A stretch of 64,000 nucleotides of DNA from Chlorobium sp. (GTDB lineage Bacteria; Bacteroidota; Chlorobiia; Chlorobiales; Chlorobiaceae), in NCBI GenBank assembly GCA_005862225.1, contig SZXV01000002.1, positions 620,001 to 684,000 on the forward strand, read 5' to 3'. A program made the translations under genes and the position numbers. Below the pieces are notes generated by a model. It was not told the DNA's origin. It ran no database searches and was given only the letters and a program-made list of their open reading frames with translations. The stretch's first letter is position 1. The number at the start of each line of letters is the position of its first letter. Positions 42,244-54,471 of the stretch are shown here, piece after piece.

Positions 42244-43323
42244 TCAGTCGACAGCGGTTTTATAAATCACATACCCGATCCCAAGGAAGAGGATATTTGG
42301 CAGCCATGCAGCAAGCATGGGACTAATCAGGCCCTGGTAGCCTGCAATTGCAATGGTTTTCTGCAGTCCGAGATAAAGAAATCCTGCGAAAAGGGTGATG
42401 GCGATTTCAGAAGCGAGTCCACCCCTTTTTTTCTTTGCTGAAAGTGGTACTCCTATAAGGATGATGATCAGCGAGGCAAAGGGTAATGCTATTTTATTAT
42501 GAAATTTGACCATTGAACGCTCAAGGCCGGAAAATCCGGCTTTTTGTTTTTCGGAAAGAAAATGGTAATGGCGGATGATATTCATTTCATCTGGTTGCAG
42601 ATTGAGCTCTTCGAGTGATTGCGGCGACATCGCAAGCTGTATTGTTGTTGATGGTTCGAAACGAAAATTCTCATGATTTTCAGGGAACAGTCGGGACGAA
42701 ACGTTCTGCATGATCCACACTTTTTTTACGGGATTATAACGCATTGAATCAGCATCCGTTCGCGATATAAGGTGGGCGCCATTGAATTGTTCGATGGTCA
42801 CGGTGTTGAGGGTGGAGCGTTCGGGATCAAAAGTCCCTATTGACACTATTCGGTTTCCATGCTCAAGAAGATGAATATTGTGGTTCTCTTTTCTCTGGGC
42901 GCTGTTTTTGTTGAAATGATGCTGTTCAAAAGAGTGGGTTCCGGTAAATGCAGCAGGAGCTACCCACAACGCATTGAGAAGATTTATCATCAGGATGAGA
43001 AGCCCGCCGGTAAAAAAAGGCTTCAGGAGTTGGCGCATGCTTACACCGGCTGAGCGAATTGCTGGCAGTTCCCCCGACAATGAGAGTTTGCCCGAAACAA
43101 GTATTGAGGAGAGTAGTGTGCTGATCGGAGAGGTTACCAGCAAAATGGATGGTATCAAAAGGAGGTAATAATAAGCAATCTCACTGAACCCGAGACCGTT
43201 GTCCATAAACTCATCAAGTCTTTCAACCATGTTGATGAGAATAAACAGGCAGACAAAGACTAACGATGAAAAAAGAAAGGCTTTGGCAAACTGCCTGAAT
43301 ATATACCTGTTGAGAATTTTCAT
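42244..43323 (-). CDS. LptF/LptG (YjgP/YjgQ) family LPS export permease
   Basis: MKILNRYIFRQFAKAFLFSSLVFVCLFILINMVERLDEF..., TM topology and C-terminal PFASLIIILIGVPLSAKKKRGG. Confidence 0.88.
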   Translation of the reverse strand: MKILNRYIFRQFAKAFLFSSLVFVCLFILINMVERLDEFMDNGLGFSEIAYYYLLLIPSILLVTSPISTLLSSILVSGKLSLSGELPAIRSAGVSMRQLLKPFFTGGLLILMINLLNALWVAPAAFTGTHSFEQHHFNKNSAQRKENHNIHLLEHGNRIVSIGTFDPERSTLNTVTIEQFNGAHLISRTDADSMRYNPVKKVWIMQNVSSRLFPENHENFRFEPSTTIQLAMSPQSLEELNLQPDEMNIIRHYHFLSEKQKAGFSGLERSMVKFHNKIALPFASLIIILIGVPLSAKKKRGGLASEIAITLFAGFLYLGLQKTIAIAGYQGLISPMLAAWLPNILFLGIGYVIYKTAVD

Positions 43324-43358
43324 AGGTCTATCCAGGCAGGTGTGCAGCCAGATACAGC

Positions 43359-46300
43359 TTAATAGCCAAAAATATCATCAACCTTCAGCTCTTTGACGGT
43401 TCCGTATTTCCGCAGGGTTGCCATGTCAAGATTTTTTTTGTTGCCAAGTACCAGCATGACATGTTTTTTGTTGTTGAAATGGAGCTTGTGAAACTGTTCA
43501 ATATCGGAAAGGGTAAAATGTTCTGCGCCCTGAAAAATTTCTTTTCTGATATCATGGTTATGTCCAAGACGGAGGGCCTCTTCGTAATTGAACAGGATCT
43601 CTGATTTTGTCAGTCGTTCGGTTGAAATTTTCTGCAGAATGCCGTTTTGCGCTGTAGCAAAAAGTTTTGGTGACTTTGGCAACTCTTTCATCAAGTGGCC
43701 GATTCCCTCAAGTGCTTCCGGCAACTTGTCTGCCTGGGTACCGATATAACTGACAATATAGTTATGTTCCTTTTTTTGTTTTGGTGTTTTGTATACCGAA
43801 AACACCGAGTATGCCAGTGCTTTGGCTTCACGCAGTTCCTGGAAGACCACTGATGACATCCCTCCGCCGTAATATTCGTTGAAAATGGTTGCTATTGGGA
43901 CAATGGAAGGCTCGTACAGTTCGTCTCTTGTCAGCATAATAACCTCTGCCTGCGTCATGTCGTAATCAACGACGTAGACAAGATTCTCATTCTGTTCAAG
44001 ATCCTTGAAAGGATCATTTGTTGGCGGGGTTTGGAACGACTCGGGATAATGGCGAACTGAACGCAATTCACTCAGTACCTCCTGTGAAGAGTCCGGACCG
44101 TAATAAAGAACCCTGTGGCGATACTGCAAGAGTGTTCGCAGCTCTTCAAGAAGCTCTTTTGAGGTAACTTTCTCCAGCTCACGGTTGCTGAGGACGTTTG
44201 TAAAGGGCGAGACAGGCCCGTACTTGCCATAGCTTGTCATGGCCTCAAAGAGTATTTTTTTCTTTGACAGCTTGTCATCGGCCCGCTCCTTTATGACTCC
44301 GGCTTTCAGCTTTTCAAGCGCTTCTTTATCAGGCCGGGTATCAACCAGAAGTTTTTCAAGAAGTCGAATAGCTGCGGCAGAATTTTTCTGAAGTCCGGAC
44401 AGCTTCAGGTAAACGTATGTATCAGAAGTGAATGCAGAAAAGCTCGCACCAATTTTATAGAGTTCCTGACTGAACTCTTCAGGAGTGAAATCGGATGTGC
44501 CAAGATAGGAGAGATAATCAAGGGCAAGTTCAATTTTTTTGCTGTTGTTTTTTCCGATATCAAAGACGTAGTACAACGAGAACAGCTCATTTTCCCGATT
44601 TTGCACGTAATGCAATTTAATGGACGGGTTGACGTCAAAAAAACCGATATCTTTTTTATAGTCAAGAAAAGCAGGTCTGGTTTTTTCAGATTTCAACGCC
44701 AGCAGTTTTTCAGCAAAATGTGACGAGGTGTCGCGGTTTACCTTGATAGGGGTAATCGGCGGCTTCTGGATTTTCGCTTCACTTTCCGGAGTGCCGTGCT
44801 CTTTATATACGGCAACGTAATTCGAGTGATAATGTTTCTGGGCAAAAGCAACAATGTCCTGTTTGGTGATTTTCTGGAGACGCTCAATCTGGCTGACATG
44901 TTGCTGCCATGGCATTTCCCAGACAAAGGAATCGACATAAGCCTCTACCCGTCCACGATTTGTTTCATACAGTTTAAGCTGCTCTATTTTCAGGTCATTG
45001 ATTGCTGCTTCCAGAAGCCAGTCAGGGAACTTGCCCTCTTTGAGAAGGTCGAGTTGATTGAGCAGCTTTTCCTTTACCTCGTCAAGGCTCTGGCCCTCCC
45101 TTGGTTTTCCACTCAGAATATGGGTGGAGTAATCTTTCATCATCACGAGCATTGAACCGGCATCAAGCACTTTCTGTTGCTGGTTCAGGTTCAGGTCAAT
45201 CAGGCCTGCGGTTTGATTGAAGAGGATTTTGTCAATCAGGGTCAGGTAGTCTGCATCAGTGCTATTGATTCCATTGAACCGGAATCCAATGACCAGCTCT
45301 TCAGATTCAGGCCCCTTGATTCTTATGACCGAGGGTTTTGTGACCTCCTCTTCGACACCCGGGATAAAAACTGGTATCTTTTTGGGTTGCAGCACCGAAA
45401 ATTTTTGATCAATCATTTTGATGGTTACATCAGGATCAAAATCTCCGGCAATACAGAGAGCCATATTGTTCGGCACATAGTAAGTATGGTAGTAATCGAC
45501 CACATTCTTGATCGAAGGATTTTTCAGATGCTCGGCCTTGCCGATGGTGGTCTGCGTACCGTACGTGTGCTTTTTAAAAAGTCCGGCAAAAAGTTTTTCC
45601 CATACTTTGCGACTGTCGCTGTCCATGTTCATGTTTTTCTCCTCATACACCGTTTCCAGTTCAGTGTGAAAGAGTCGCATGACAGGATTGCGGAATCGTT
45701 CCGCTTCAATGGTCAGCCACTGGTCAAATTTGTTGGAAGGAATATCGTTGACATAAACAGTCTGTTCGACCCAGGTGTATGCGTTTGTTCCCTGGGCGCC
45801 TATAGAGCTGAGCAGCTTGTCATACTCGTTGGGGACGGTATAGCCAGCGGCAGCGTTTGAGAGTGAGTCAATTTTCTTGTAAATAGCTGCCCGTTTTTCA
45901 ATGTTGGCTGTTGAACGGTACTCTTCATACAGTTCGGTAATCTTTTCAAGCGCCACGTGCTCCTTTTCATAGTCAAGAGAACCAAGAGAATCAGTTCCCT
46001 TGAAGAGCATGTGTTCCAGATAGTGTGCCAGACCGGTTGTCTCTGCGGGATCATTCTTGCTTCCTGCCCGGACGGCAATCGAGGTATAAATTCTCGGCTC
46101 GTCATGATAGGGGCTCATAAAAACTGTAAGCCCATTCTTGAGGGTATAAATTCTTGTGTGGAGGGAGTCTCCGGGAACCGTTGTGTATGTGTATGGCATG
46201 GAGTCGTTCTTATGCATAATGGGCGAACAGGAAGTTAAATGCAAAAAAAGTATTCCGATGATGAGCATTGGAATACTGCGGTTCATACTTGGCTGAAAAT

Positions 46301-46361
46301 GATCCGGCATCGAAAAAAAGATAATAATGGGATTAAAAGCACATAATTGCAACCAGATCAA
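43359..46361 (-). CDS. M16 family zinc metalloprotease (pitrilysin-like)
   Basis: [18 protein letters not shown] (HxxEH), duplicated M16 architecture, 1000 aa; N-terminal lipoprotein/signal-like segment (LHLTSCSPI). Confidence 0.92.
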   Translation of the reverse strand: MIWLQLCAFNPIIIFFSMPDHFQPSMNRSIPMLIIGILFLHLTSCSPIMHKNDSMPYTYTTVPGDSLHTRIYTLKNGLTVFMSPYHDEPRIYTSIAVRAGSKNDPAETTGLAHYLEHMLFKGTDSLGSLDYEKEHVALEKITELYEEYRSTANIEKRAAIYKKIDSLSNAAAGYTVPNEYDKLLSSIGAQGTNAYTWVEQTVYVNDIPSNKFDQWLTIEAERFRNPVMRLFHTELETVYEEKNMNMDSDSRKVWEKLFAGLFKKHTYGTQTTIGKAEHLKNPSIKNVVDYYHTYYVPNNMALCIAGDFDPDVTIKMIDQKFSVLQPKKIPVFIPGVEEEVTKPSVIRIKGPESEELVIGFRFNGINSTDADYLTLIDKILFNQTAGLIDLNLNQQQKVLDAGSMLVMMKDYSTHILSGKPREGQSLDEVKEKLLNQLDLLKEGKFPDWLLEAAINDLKIEQLKLYETNRGRVEAYVDSFVWEMPWQQHVSQIERLQKITKQDIVAFAQKHYHSNYVAVYKEHGTPESEAKIQKPPITPIKVNRDTSSHFAEKLLALKSEKTRPAFLDYKKDIGFFDVNPSIKLHYVQNRENELFSLYYVFDIGKNNSKKIELALDYLSYLGTSDFTPEEFSQELYKIGASFSAFTSDTYVYLKLSGLQKNSAAAIRLLEKLLVDTRPDKEALEKLKAGVIKERADDKLSKKKILFEAMTSYGKYGPVSPFTNVLSNRELEKVTSKELLEELRTLLQYRHRVLYYGPDSSQEVLSELRSVRHYPESFQTPPTNDPFKDLEQNENLVYVVDYDMTQAEVIMLTRDELYEPSIVPIATIFNEYYGGGMSSVVFQELREAKALAYSVFSVYKTPKQKKEHNYIVSYIGTQADKLPEALEGIGHLMKELPKSPKLFATAQNGILQKISTERLTKSEILFNYEEALRLGHNHDIRKEIFQGAEHFTLSDIEQFHKLHFNNKKHVMLVLGNKKNLDMATLRKYGTVKELKVDDIFGY

Positions 46362-46644
46362 GAACCTTTTTGAAAATAAACGTGCCGTAAGTTTCTACCC
46401 TTTGATTTTCCCTGAGGCTCTTGCCGGGGCTATACCTGCAAGCTCTAATATTAACTATATTCCAGGGGAAGAACTAACAATGCGGATTAATAGTTCTTCT
46501 GGAGTACTGTAGATGGCGATTCTTATTCTTGTATCGTATAGCCCCTTTATGAGTGGTTTTTTTTTGCAAAGGTTGTCATATTGGTAGCACAGGGCTTCAG
46601 CAGGTGAGCGGAAAACAGAAAAACATCAGGAGGGGGCGTTATTT

Positions 46645-48699
46645 ATGGTAGAACGCACAGGCGGAACATACAGGCTTGTCAGTCCCTACAGTCCGGCGGG
46701 TGATCAACCGAAAGCCATTGAAGCACTTTGTGATGGTGTGATGTCGGGAAATCCTTACCAAACTTTGCTGGGAGTGACGGGTTCCGGAAAAACCTTTACC
46801 ATTTCCAACGTTATCACCCAGGTCAACAAGCCTGTGCTGGTGATGAGTCATAACAAGACTCTTGCTGCGCAGCTTTACGGAGAACTCAAGCAGTTTTTTC
46901 CTGATAATGCGGTTGAGTACTTTATCAGCTATTACGATTTTTACCAGCCGGAGGCCTATCTCCCTTCGCTTGACAAATATATCGCCAAAGACCTTCGTAT
47001 CAATGATGAAATTGAGCGGCTTCGGCTCAAGGCCACCAGCGCATTGCTGAGTGGCAGGAAGGATGTGATTGTGGTGAGTTCGGTCAGTTGTATTTATGGT
47101 CTTGGCTCTCCTGAAGACTGGAAAGCACAGATTATCGAACTGCGTTCCGGTATGGAAAAAGATCGCGATCTTTTTCTAAGGGAGCTGGTTGCCCTTCATT
47201 ACATTCGTGATGATATTCAGCCGACATCAGGCAAGTTTCGGGTAAGAGGTGATATTATCGACCTTGTTCCCGCTCATGAAGAGCTTGCCCTCCGCATTGA
47301 GTTCTTTGGATCGGAGATTGAAAGTATTCAGACTTTTGATATTTACAGCGGCGAGGTTCTCGGTACTGATGACTATGCCTTTATTTATCCAGCCCGCCAG
47401 TTTGTTGCTGACGAGGAGAAGCTTAAGGTCGCCATGCTTTCCATTGAAAACGAGCTTGCCGAACGATTGAACTTTTTTCGCTCGGAAAACCGGTTGCTCG
47501 AAGCTCGACGCATCGAAGAACGCACCCGTTACGATCTTGAGATGATGAAAGAACTTGGCTACTGTTCCGGCATAGAGAATTACTCACGCCATCTTTCAGG
47601 ACGTCCTGCCGGTGAGCGTCCCTGCTGCCTTCTTGACTATTTTCCAAAGGACTATCTTGTTGTTGTTGATGAATCGCATGTGACATTGCCGCAGATACGT
47701 GGTATGTATGGAGGAGACCGTTCACGCAAAACTATTCTGGTTGAGCATGGCTTCAGACTTCCTTCAGCACTTGACAACCGACCACTCCGATTTGAGGAGT
47801 TTGAAGAGATGGTACAGCAGGTTATCTGTGTCAGTGCCACTCCCGGTGATCATGAGCTGTTTCGTTCCGGTGGCGAGGTTGTTGAGCTGCTTGTTCGCCC
47901 TACCGGCCTGCTTGATCCACCGGTTGAGGTTCGTCCGGTCAATGGGCAGATCGACAACCTCATGGCTGAAATTCGGATTCATACCGGCAAAGGGCACAAA
48001 GTACTGGTGATGACCCTGACCAAAAGAATGTCCGAAGATCTGCACGACTTTTTCAGAAAAGCGGGTATTCGTTCACGTTACCTGCATTCAGAGATCAAGA
48101 GCCTGGAACGAATCCAGATTCTGAGAGAACTCAGAACTGGCGATATTGATGTGCTTGTCGGAGTCAACCTGCTGCGTGAAGGGCTTGATCTGCCGGAAGT
48201 CTCTCTGGTGGCAATTCTTGATGCCGATAAAGAGGGATTTTTGCGAAATACCCGTTCGCTGATGCAGATAGCAGGAAGGGCAGCCCGAAATCTTGATGGT
48301 TTTGTCGTTTTATATGCAGATGTGATCACCCGCTCAATTCGGGAAGTGCTTGATGAAACCGCAAGGCGTCGGACTATTCAGCAGCGATACAATGAAGAAC
48401 ACGGTATTACGCCACGCTCCATCATAAAATCGGTTGAGCAAATTCTCGATACCACCGGAGTGGCTGATGCCGAGGAGCGCTACAGGAGAAAACGTTTTGG
48501 GCTTGAGCCCAAGCAGGAGCGAGTGCTTGCCGGGCTTCTGGACACTCTGACTCCCGAAGCCGGTTATGCCATCGCCGCAGAACTCAGAATTGAAATGCAG
48601 GAAGCTGCTGTCCAGATGGAGTTTGAAAAAGCGGCATATTTGCGAGATGAGATAAGCAAGCTTGAGCAGGCACTTCAGCGGCCACCGGTTGCGGGGTGA
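46645..48699 (+). CDS. uvrB: Excinuclease ABC subunit B
   Basis: [89 protein letters not shown]-terminal UVR motif. Confidence 0.97.
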   Translation: MVERTGGTYRLVSPYSPAGDQPKAIEALCDGVMSGNPYQTLLGVTGSGKTFTISNVITQVNKPVLVMSHNKTLAAQLYGELKQFFPDNAVEYFISYYDFYQPEAYLPSLDKYIAKDLRINDEIERLRLKATSALLSGRKDVIVVSSVSCIYGLGSPEDWKAQIIELRSGMEKDRDLFLRELVALHYIRDDIQPTSGKFRVRGDIIDLVPAHEELALRIEFFGSEIESIQTFDIYSGEVLGTDDYAFIYPARQFVADEEKLKVAMLSIENELAERLNFFRSENRLLEARRIEERTRYDLEMMKELGYCSGIENYSRHLSGRPAGERPCCLLDYFPKDYLVVVDESHVTLPQIRGMYGGDRSRKTILVEHGFRLPSALDNRPLRFEEFEEMVQQVICVSATPGDHELFRSGGEVVELLVRPTGLLDPPVEVRPVNGQIDNLMAEIRIHTGKGHKVLVMTLTKRMSEDLHDFFRKAGIRSRYLHSEIKSLERIQILRELRTGDIDVLVGVNLLREGLDLPEVSLVAILDADKEGFLRNTRSLMQIAGRAARNLDGFVVLYADVITRSIREVLDETARRRTIQQRYNEEHGITPRSIIKSVEQILDTTGVADAEERYRRKRFGLEPKQERVLAGLLDTLTPEAGYAIAAELRIEMQEAAVQMEFEKAAYLRDEISKLEQALQRPPVAG

Positions 48700-48807
48700 T
48701 TTTTTCTGCTGTTTGTTTTGTTTCGAAGAAATACCTTATTAGAATAACAAAGTGGGTTTGGGGCCTCTGTTACTTGTTACTATGCCATTCACTATAGTTC
48801 GTCCTCA

Positions 48808-51003
48808 ATGATAGCACAGATAGGGAAAGATCATTACAATAAACTCCACGAGATACTCCAGCTTTCACGCAAGAATCTCAAAAATTTTGATGAATCACTG
48901 ATTCAGCGGGCGTTTTTTATGTGCTACCGGGCACACGAGGGAGAAAAAAGGGCTTCGGGGGAGCCGTTTTTCTTTCACCCGGTTGAAGTTGCCACTATTT
49001 TGCTTACGGAACTTCCGCTTGATGGTGTTTCAGTCGCGGCTGCTCTTCTGCACGATGTTATTGAGGACAGTGGCTATACTTACGAAGATATTGTTGCCGA
49101 ACTGGGTGTTGAGGTTGCTGAAATTGTGGAGGGTCTTACCAAGATCTCCGGTATCATGATCAATCGCGAGACGACGCAGGCGGAAGGATTTCGCAAGATG
49201 CTGCTCTCGATGGTCAAGGATATCAGGGTTATTCTCATCAAGTTTTGTGACCGTCTGCACAACATGAGGACCCTGGAATCACTGCCGGAGCATCGACGTC
49301 TTAAGATAGCTCTTGAAACCCGCGATATCTACGCTCCTCTTGCGCACCGTTTTGGCCTTGGAAAAATGAAGGTTGAGTTTGAGAATCTTGCACTCAAGTT
49401 CATTGATCCGGAGATGTTCGATTTTCTCGAACAGAAAATTCGTATGAGCAGGGGAGACAGGGTTAATTATCTTGCCAAAATGATTACTCCCATAAAAGCC
49501 GATCTTGCACAGCAGGGGTTCAAAGTGGAGGTGAATGGGCGGGCAAAGCATCTTTTTTCGATTTATAACAAGATGCGCAACAAGAATAAAACCTTTGAGG
49601 ATATTCATGATCTTTATGGTATAAGGGTAATTGTTGATACAGAGCGCATTGCTGACTGTTTTTCGATTTACGGCTTTATCACTCAGCAATATCCTCCTGT
49701 TCCGCAGTACTTCAAGGATTATATTTCAGTGCCAAAGCACAATGGGTATCAGTCTCTTCATTCGGCAATTATGGGTCCGAAAGGGCACATGGTTGAGCTG
49801 CAGATTCGGACGCAGCGCATGCATGAATTTGCAGAACTTGGTGTCGCGGCTCATTGGCGGTACAAGGAAAAGATATCAAGGGATGATGTCAACATTGATT
49901 CATTTCTTCGCTGGGCCCGGGAGCTGATCAAGGATGCTGATTCAGCGGCCTCTTTTATGGAGGGCTTCAAGCTCAATCTCTATCACGATGAGATCTACGT
50001 GTTTACTCCGAAAGGAGATATGAAGACCATGCCTGCCGCCGCCACTCCGATAGATTTCGCTTATGCCATCCATACTGAAATCGGCAACGGCTGTATTGGT
50101 GCCAAAGTGAACGGGAAGATTGTTCGTCTGAACGCGCAGCTTAAATCCGGCGACCGGGTTGAGATCATTACCTCAAAAAACCAGAAGCCAAAATCTGACT
50201 GGCTTAAAGTGGTCGTAACCCAGCGAGCCAAGCTGAAAATCCGCTCTGCCATTAATGAAGATCGGCGCCTGCAAATTGAGAAAGGGCGCGGGATGTGGGA
50301 GAAGATGGTTTCCGGCACCAAAAAACTGTTGTCGGACAATGATATTATCCAGCATGTAAAAGGATACGGCCTCAAAACCCCTGCTGATTTTTTCAGCGCT
50401 CTTGCCAGTCAGCAGATCAATGGCGAAGAGGTGATTGAACGAGCGAACAGTTCCCGTAAGGAGGAACCGGCACCAAAAACCTTTAATGATGAAGCGCGAG
50501 AGGTTGAGGATTATCTCCAGAAAGCCCGACATGAACAGGAAGAGGGTCTGCCTTCAAAAAAGGATGAGGTTGTTATTGCCGGTATGAACAATATCGCGTA
50601 TGCCTATGCGAACTGTTGCCAGCCAGTTCCCGGTGATGATGTGATTGGCTTTGTTACTGCTGATGGAGTCAAGATTCATCGTAAAAATTGTGTGAACGTC
50701 AGTAACGATAATCTCCTGAAAAGTGAGCGTATTGTATCGGTTTCCTGGAACCGGAAAGTCGAGACCGATTTTCTTGCGGGTATCAAGATCGTTGGCGAAG
50801 ACCGTTTGGGGATCATGAATCAACTTACAACAGTTATTTCCAAATTTGATACCAATATTCGTACGATTTCACTGAACGCCCACGATGGTATGTTTGTTGG
50901 CACTATGATGATTTATGTTCGGAATGCCGAAAAACTTAATACTCTGATGGAGAAACTGAAAAAAGTGCAGGGAATTTTTACTGTCGAACGGCTGATAAGC
51001 TGA
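48808..51003 (+). CDS. Bifunctional (p)ppGpp synthetase/hydrolase, RelA/SpoT family
   Basis: HD domain (LLHDVIEDSGYTYEDI), synthetase (DLYGIRVIVDT, HNGYQSLHSAIMGPKGHMVELQIRT), TGS (VFTPKGDMKTMPAAATPIDFAYAIHTEIG), C-terminal ACT. Confidence 0.95.
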   Translation: MIAQIGKDHYNKLHEILQLSRKNLKNFDESLIQRAFFMCYRAHEGEKRASGEPFFFHPVEVATILLTELPLDGVSVAAALLHDVIEDSGYTYEDIVAELGVEVAEIVEGLTKISGIMINRETTQAEGFRKMLLSMVKDIRVILIKFCDRLHNMRTLESLPEHRRLKIALETRDIYAPLAHRFGLGKMKVEFENLALKFIDPEMFDFLEQKIRMSRGDRVNYLAKMITPIKADLAQQGFKVEVNGRAKHLFSIYNKMRNKNKTFEDIHDLYGIRVIVDTERIADCFSIYGFITQQYPPVPQYFKDYISVPKHNGYQSLHSAIMGPKGHMVELQIRTQRMHEFAELGVAAHWRYKEKISRDDVNIDSFLRWARELIKDADSAASFMEGFKLNLYHDEIYVFTPKGDMKTMPAAATPIDFAYAIHTEIGNGCIGAKVNGKIVRLNAQLKSGDRVEIITSKNQKPKSDWLKVVVTQRAKLKIRSAINEDRRLQIEKGRGMWEKMVSGTKKLLSDNDIIQHVKGYGLKTPADFFSALASQQINGEEVIERANSSRKEEPAPKTFNDEAREVEDYLQKARHEQEEGLPSKKDEVVIAGMNNIAYAYANCCQPVPGDDVIGFVTADGVKIHRKNCVNVSNDNLLKSERIVSVSWNRKVETDFLAGIKIVGEDRLGIMNQLTTVISKFDTNIRTISLNAHDGMFVGTMMIYVRNAEKLNTLMEKLKKVQGIFTVERLIS

Positions 51004-51206
51004 GAAGTCAGTAAACCATGGGAAAATGAATGTTATCATCCCGTGTTCCTTCCAGCTCAGCCGGAGCGTCATGCTGAAATATTTGCGGTCGTACAAGTTT
51101 CTAAGCTGCTTCGCGCGAGCGTGATACAGGAAGCTGGATGTCACCCATGGAAAAAAAGATGTGTTTATTTATAATGATGATATAACCCAACAGCAAGGAG
51201 ACAATT

Positions 51207-51794
51207 ATGAAATATTCAATGGCAAGGATTATTGCGTTTTTTCTTTTTTTCAGCACCATGTATGGCTGTGGATACAACAGCATCCAGCAGAATGAAGAGA
51301 CCGTAAACCGATCATGGGGAGATCTTGAATCCCAGTTGCAGCGAAGGGCCGATCTTGTGCCGAATCTTGTAGCAACGGTCAAGGGTGCTGCTAACTTTGA
51401 AAAGGAGACACTGACAGCGGTTGTCGAAGCAAGGGCAAAAGCCACCTCAATTCAGCTTACTCCCGAAATGCTCAGTGATCCGGCGGCCATGGCAAAGTTC
51501 CGCGAAGCTCAAGGTGGACTGACCTCAAGTCTGTCGCGCCTTATGGTGGCTGTCGAGCGTTATCCTGAACTCAAGGCAAACCAGAACTTCCGCGACCTGC
51601 AGAATCAGCTTGAGGGAACTGAAAACCGTATAAGTGTCGCCCGTCAGCGATATAACGGGGCGGTTGAAACCTTCAACTTCTCAATCAGGAAGTTTCCGAA
51701 TTCCATGACAAACTCTCTGTTGCTTAAACTGAAAGCCAAAGAGTATTTCAAGGCTGACGAGGCTGCCAAAGTTGTACCAACGGTTAAATTCTGA
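51207..51794 (+). CDS. lemA: LemA family protein
   Basis: [58 protein letters not shown]..., lipobox-like MYGCG. Confidence 0.95.
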   Translation: MKYSMARIIAFFLFFSTMYGCGYNSIQQNEETVNRSWGDLESQLQRRADLVPNLVATVKGAANFEKETLTAVVEARAKATSIQLTPEMLSDPAAMAKFREAQGGLTSSLSRLMVAVERYPELKANQNFRDLQNQLEGTENRISVARQRYNGAVETFNFSIRKFPNSMTNSLLLKLKAKEYFKADEAAKVVPTVKF

Positions 51795-52570
51795 TGACAC
51801 TTGCTCACATGTATCGGTTCATGAAGCATAGGTCGGGGGCATCCCTATTGCTTTTTATGCTTATGCAGGTTGTGTCGTTCAGCAACCTGAAAGCAATCCC
51901 TGTGCCAGCTCTGACAGGACGGATTAACGATTATGCCTCCATGATATCAGCGCCGGTCAGGGCAGACCTTGAGACGAAACTTGAGCAGCTCGAAGCTGCA
52001 GAGTCAACACAGATTGTCATTCTGACCGTTCCGTCACTTCAGGGCGATCCAGTCGAAGATTTTTCAATAAGAGTTGCCGAGGCATGGAAGATAGGTCACA
52101 AAGGTTCCGACAATGGTGTGCTGCTTATTGTTTCAAGGGATGACCACAAGGTGCGTATTGAGGTTGGTTACGGTCTTGAAGGCAAGCTGACCGATCTTCT
52201 TGCTGGTCGAATTATTAACGACGAGATTGTTCCAGAATTCAAGACAGGTCAGTTTGATGCAGGCTTCACCACTGGAGTTGCATCACTTATTGCGGCAGTT
52301 CATGGAGAGTACAAGGCACGGCCACAGGCAAAACAAAACAAAGGCAAACCGTCATTTCCCCTGCTTACCATTATTCTGCTTGTGTTCTACTTTCTCAGCC
52401 AGATTTTCCGTGGTCACAGGGGCGGTGGAATGATGAGTGGTGGTCTTGGTGGTGGGTTTTATGGCGGTGGCGGCAGTTTCGGTGGCGGCAGTTTCGGTGG
52501 CGGTGGAGGAGGAGGCTTCGGTGGCGGCGGCGGTGGTTTTGGCGGCGGCGGCGCATCAGGGGATTGGTAA
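51794..52570 (+). CDS. TPM domain protein with Gly-rich C-terminus
   Basis: GRINDYASMISAPVRADLETKLEQLEAAESTQIVILTVPSLQGDPVEDFSIRVAEAWKIG, TM, then GGGSFGGGGGGGFGGGGGGFGGGGASGDW. Confidence 0.9.
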   Translation: MTLAHMYRFMKHRSGASLLLFMLMQVVSFSNLKAIPVPALTGRINDYASMISAPVRADLETKLEQLEAAESTQIVILTVPSLQGDPVEDFSIRVAEAWKIGHKGSDNGVLLIVSRDDHKVRIEVGYGLEGKLTDLLAGRIINDEIVPEFKTGQFDAGFTTGVASLIAAVHGEYKARPQAKQNKGKPSFPLLTIILLVFYFLSQIFRGHRGGGMMSGGLGGGFYGGGGSFGGGSFGGGGGGGFGGGGGGFGGGGASGDW

Positions 52571-52593
52571 ATTCCACATAAAAAAAACTGAAA

Positions 52594-53253
52594 ATGAGTG
52601 ATCCGGCAGAAAAATTTCTTACCGCTGAAGGGCGGCTTCATATAGAGTCGCATATCGCGGAGGCTGAAAAGCGTACCTCTGGAGAAATTGTTGTCATGGT
52701 GGTGCCTTCAAGTTACCGCTATCCTCTTGCATCGATGCTCGGTAGTTTGCTTCTGGCGATGCTCATTGCCATTGCTGCGACATTGTTTATCGAGATAGAG
52801 AAATTTATCGGGAATGAGAGTATCTGGTTCTTTCCTGCCGTATTCAGTTTCTCGTTCATCCTCTTCCACGAACTGATCAAGCGTGTCCCTCTCTTTAAGC
52901 GTTTGTTTGTTAAAGACTCAGACATGAAGGAGGAGGTTGAAGAGGCGGCTATTCACTCTTTTTATCGAAGAAATATCAATAATACCGCTGATCATACAGG
53001 TGTTCTCATCTACATTTCACTGTTCGAGCGAAAAGTTCGTGTGGTTGCCGATAGAGGCATTAACAAAAAAGTTGACCAGAATGTCTGGCAGGAGATTGTT
53101 AACATCATCACAGCAGGTATTCGCGCAAAAGCACAGGCGCAAGCCATTGTTGCCGCAGTTGACCGGTGTGCTGCTATTCTTTCCACCCATTTTCCTCTGA
53201 AAGCTGGTGATCGCAATGAGCTTGGCAACGAGGTTATTATTGGCAGAGATTAA
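52594..53253 (+). CDS. Second TPM-domain membrane protein
   Basis: FLTAEGRLHIESHIAEAEKRTSGEIVVMVVPSS, two TM helices, VLIYISLFERKVRVVADRGINKKV. Confidence 0.85.
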   Translation: MSDPAEKFLTAEGRLHIESHIAEAEKRTSGEIVVMVVPSSYRYPLASMLGSLLLAMLIAIAATLFIEIEKFIGNESIWFFPAVFSFSFILFHELIKRVPLFKRLFVKDSDMKEEVEEAAIHSFYRRNINNTADHTGVLIYISLFERKVRVVADRGINKKVDQNVWQEIVNIITAGIRAKAQAQAIVAAVDRCAAILSTHFPLKAGDRNELGNEVIIGRD

Positions 53254-53337
53254 AAAGAAATCGTTTTGATTATTCTGTTTAAATGTTTTTTTACAGTCAG
53301 TTGTAACATTGCTCAATAACTATAGGACAGGTTCGTT

Positions 53338-54435
53338 ATGAAAAAAACAGCATTGTACCCCTGGCATGAACAGGCTGGAGCTAAAATTATTGATTTTGGT
53401 GGCTACCTGATGCCAGTGCAGTATACGGGAATTATTGCCGAGCATAATGCTGTCCGGAGCGTTGCGGGAATTTTTGACGTGTCGCACATGGGCAACTTTT
53501 ATGTGAGGGGGCGTCTGGCCAAGGATTTTCTTCAGTACATGACGACGAACGATCTTGATATGGCCCAGGATGGCCAGGCGCAGTACAATCTCATGCTCTA
53601 TCCGAGTGGAGGCATTGTTGACGATCTTATTATCTATCGTATTGACAGCGAAACATTTTTCCTTATTGTTAACGCAAGCAATGCGCCGAAAGATTTTGAG
53701 TGGTTGCAGCAGCATACAGGAGCTTTTGAAGGTGTTGAGCTTGAGGACCATACGGATCGCCTTTCCCTGATTGCCCTGCAAGGGCCGCAGGCTCTGGATA
53801 TTCTTGCTCCTGTTTTTCCTTCGGTTGATGTTGAGTCGCTTGGCTCATTTCAGTTTTGTTCAACCTTTTTTCAAGGGGCAGAGGTGATTATCGCCCGAAC
53901 AGGATATACTGGTGAAAAAGGTGTGGAGATCTGTTTGCCCAATGAAGTGGCCATATCGTTATGGGAAGCTCTCATTGCAGCAGGAAAAGAGTCTGGTATT
54001 CAACCAATTGGACTTGGTGCTCGCGACACCCTGCGGCTTGAGATGGGATACTCACTGTATGGTCATGAGATTGACCAGGATATCAATCCTCTTGAAGCTC
54101 GACTGAAGTGGGTGGTAAAAATGAACAAGGGGCATTTTATTGGCAGGGAAGCGTGCCAGCAGGTTATGACTAATCTGCAAAGAGGAGTTGCCGGTTTTAT
54201 TCTGGATGGTCGTATCCTTCCGCGACAGCATTTCAAGGTATACAATTCCGATCGTCAGGAAATCGGCTGGGTGTGCAGTGGAACCCTTTCCCCCACATTA
54301 CAGAAGCCAGTGGGAACCTGTAATATTGTGCGCGAATACATTACCCCTGGAACCCCCATACTGGTTGAAGTTCGTGGCGCGCTTCATACGGGAGAGATAG
54401 CTGCCCTTCCGTTTATTACAACGTCATTGGGATAA
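53338..54435 (+). CDS. gcvT: Glycine cleavage system T protein (aminomethyltransferase)
   Basis: [85 protein letters not shown]. Confidence 0.95.
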   Translation: MKKTALYPWHEQAGAKIIDFGGYLMPVQYTGIIAEHNAVRSVAGIFDVSHMGNFYVRGRLAKDFLQYMTTNDLDMAQDGQAQYNLMLYPSGGIVDDLIIYRIDSETFFLIVNASNAPKDFEWLQQHTGAFEGVELEDHTDRLSLIALQGPQALDILAPVFPSVDVESLGSFQFCSTFFQGAEVIIARTGYTGEKGVEICLPNEVAISLWEALIAAGKESGIQPIGLGARDTLRLEMGYSLYGHEIDQDINPLEARLKWVVKMNKGHFIGREACQQVMTNLQRGVAGFILDGRILPRQHFKVYNSDRQEIGWVCSGTLSPTLQKPVGTCNIVREYITPGTPILVEVRGALHTGEIAALPFITTSLG

Positions 54436-54471
54436 AAGCAAGCTGGAAATAAAGAGGATTGTACGGTAAAT

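Noticed and set aside
45177-45860. 227-aa ORF antisense to the M16 peptidase
   Set aside because: Entirely within a confidently identified protease gene on the opposite strand.
51040-51130. Weak inverted repeat TCCAGCT/AGCTGGA between relA/spoT and lemA
   Set aside because: Only 7 bp with a long spacer; within chance expectation.
52395-52653. Small His/Arg- and Pro-rich antisense ORFs at the end of the TPM gene
   Set aside because: Shadows of the Gly-rich GGGGGFGGGG tail.
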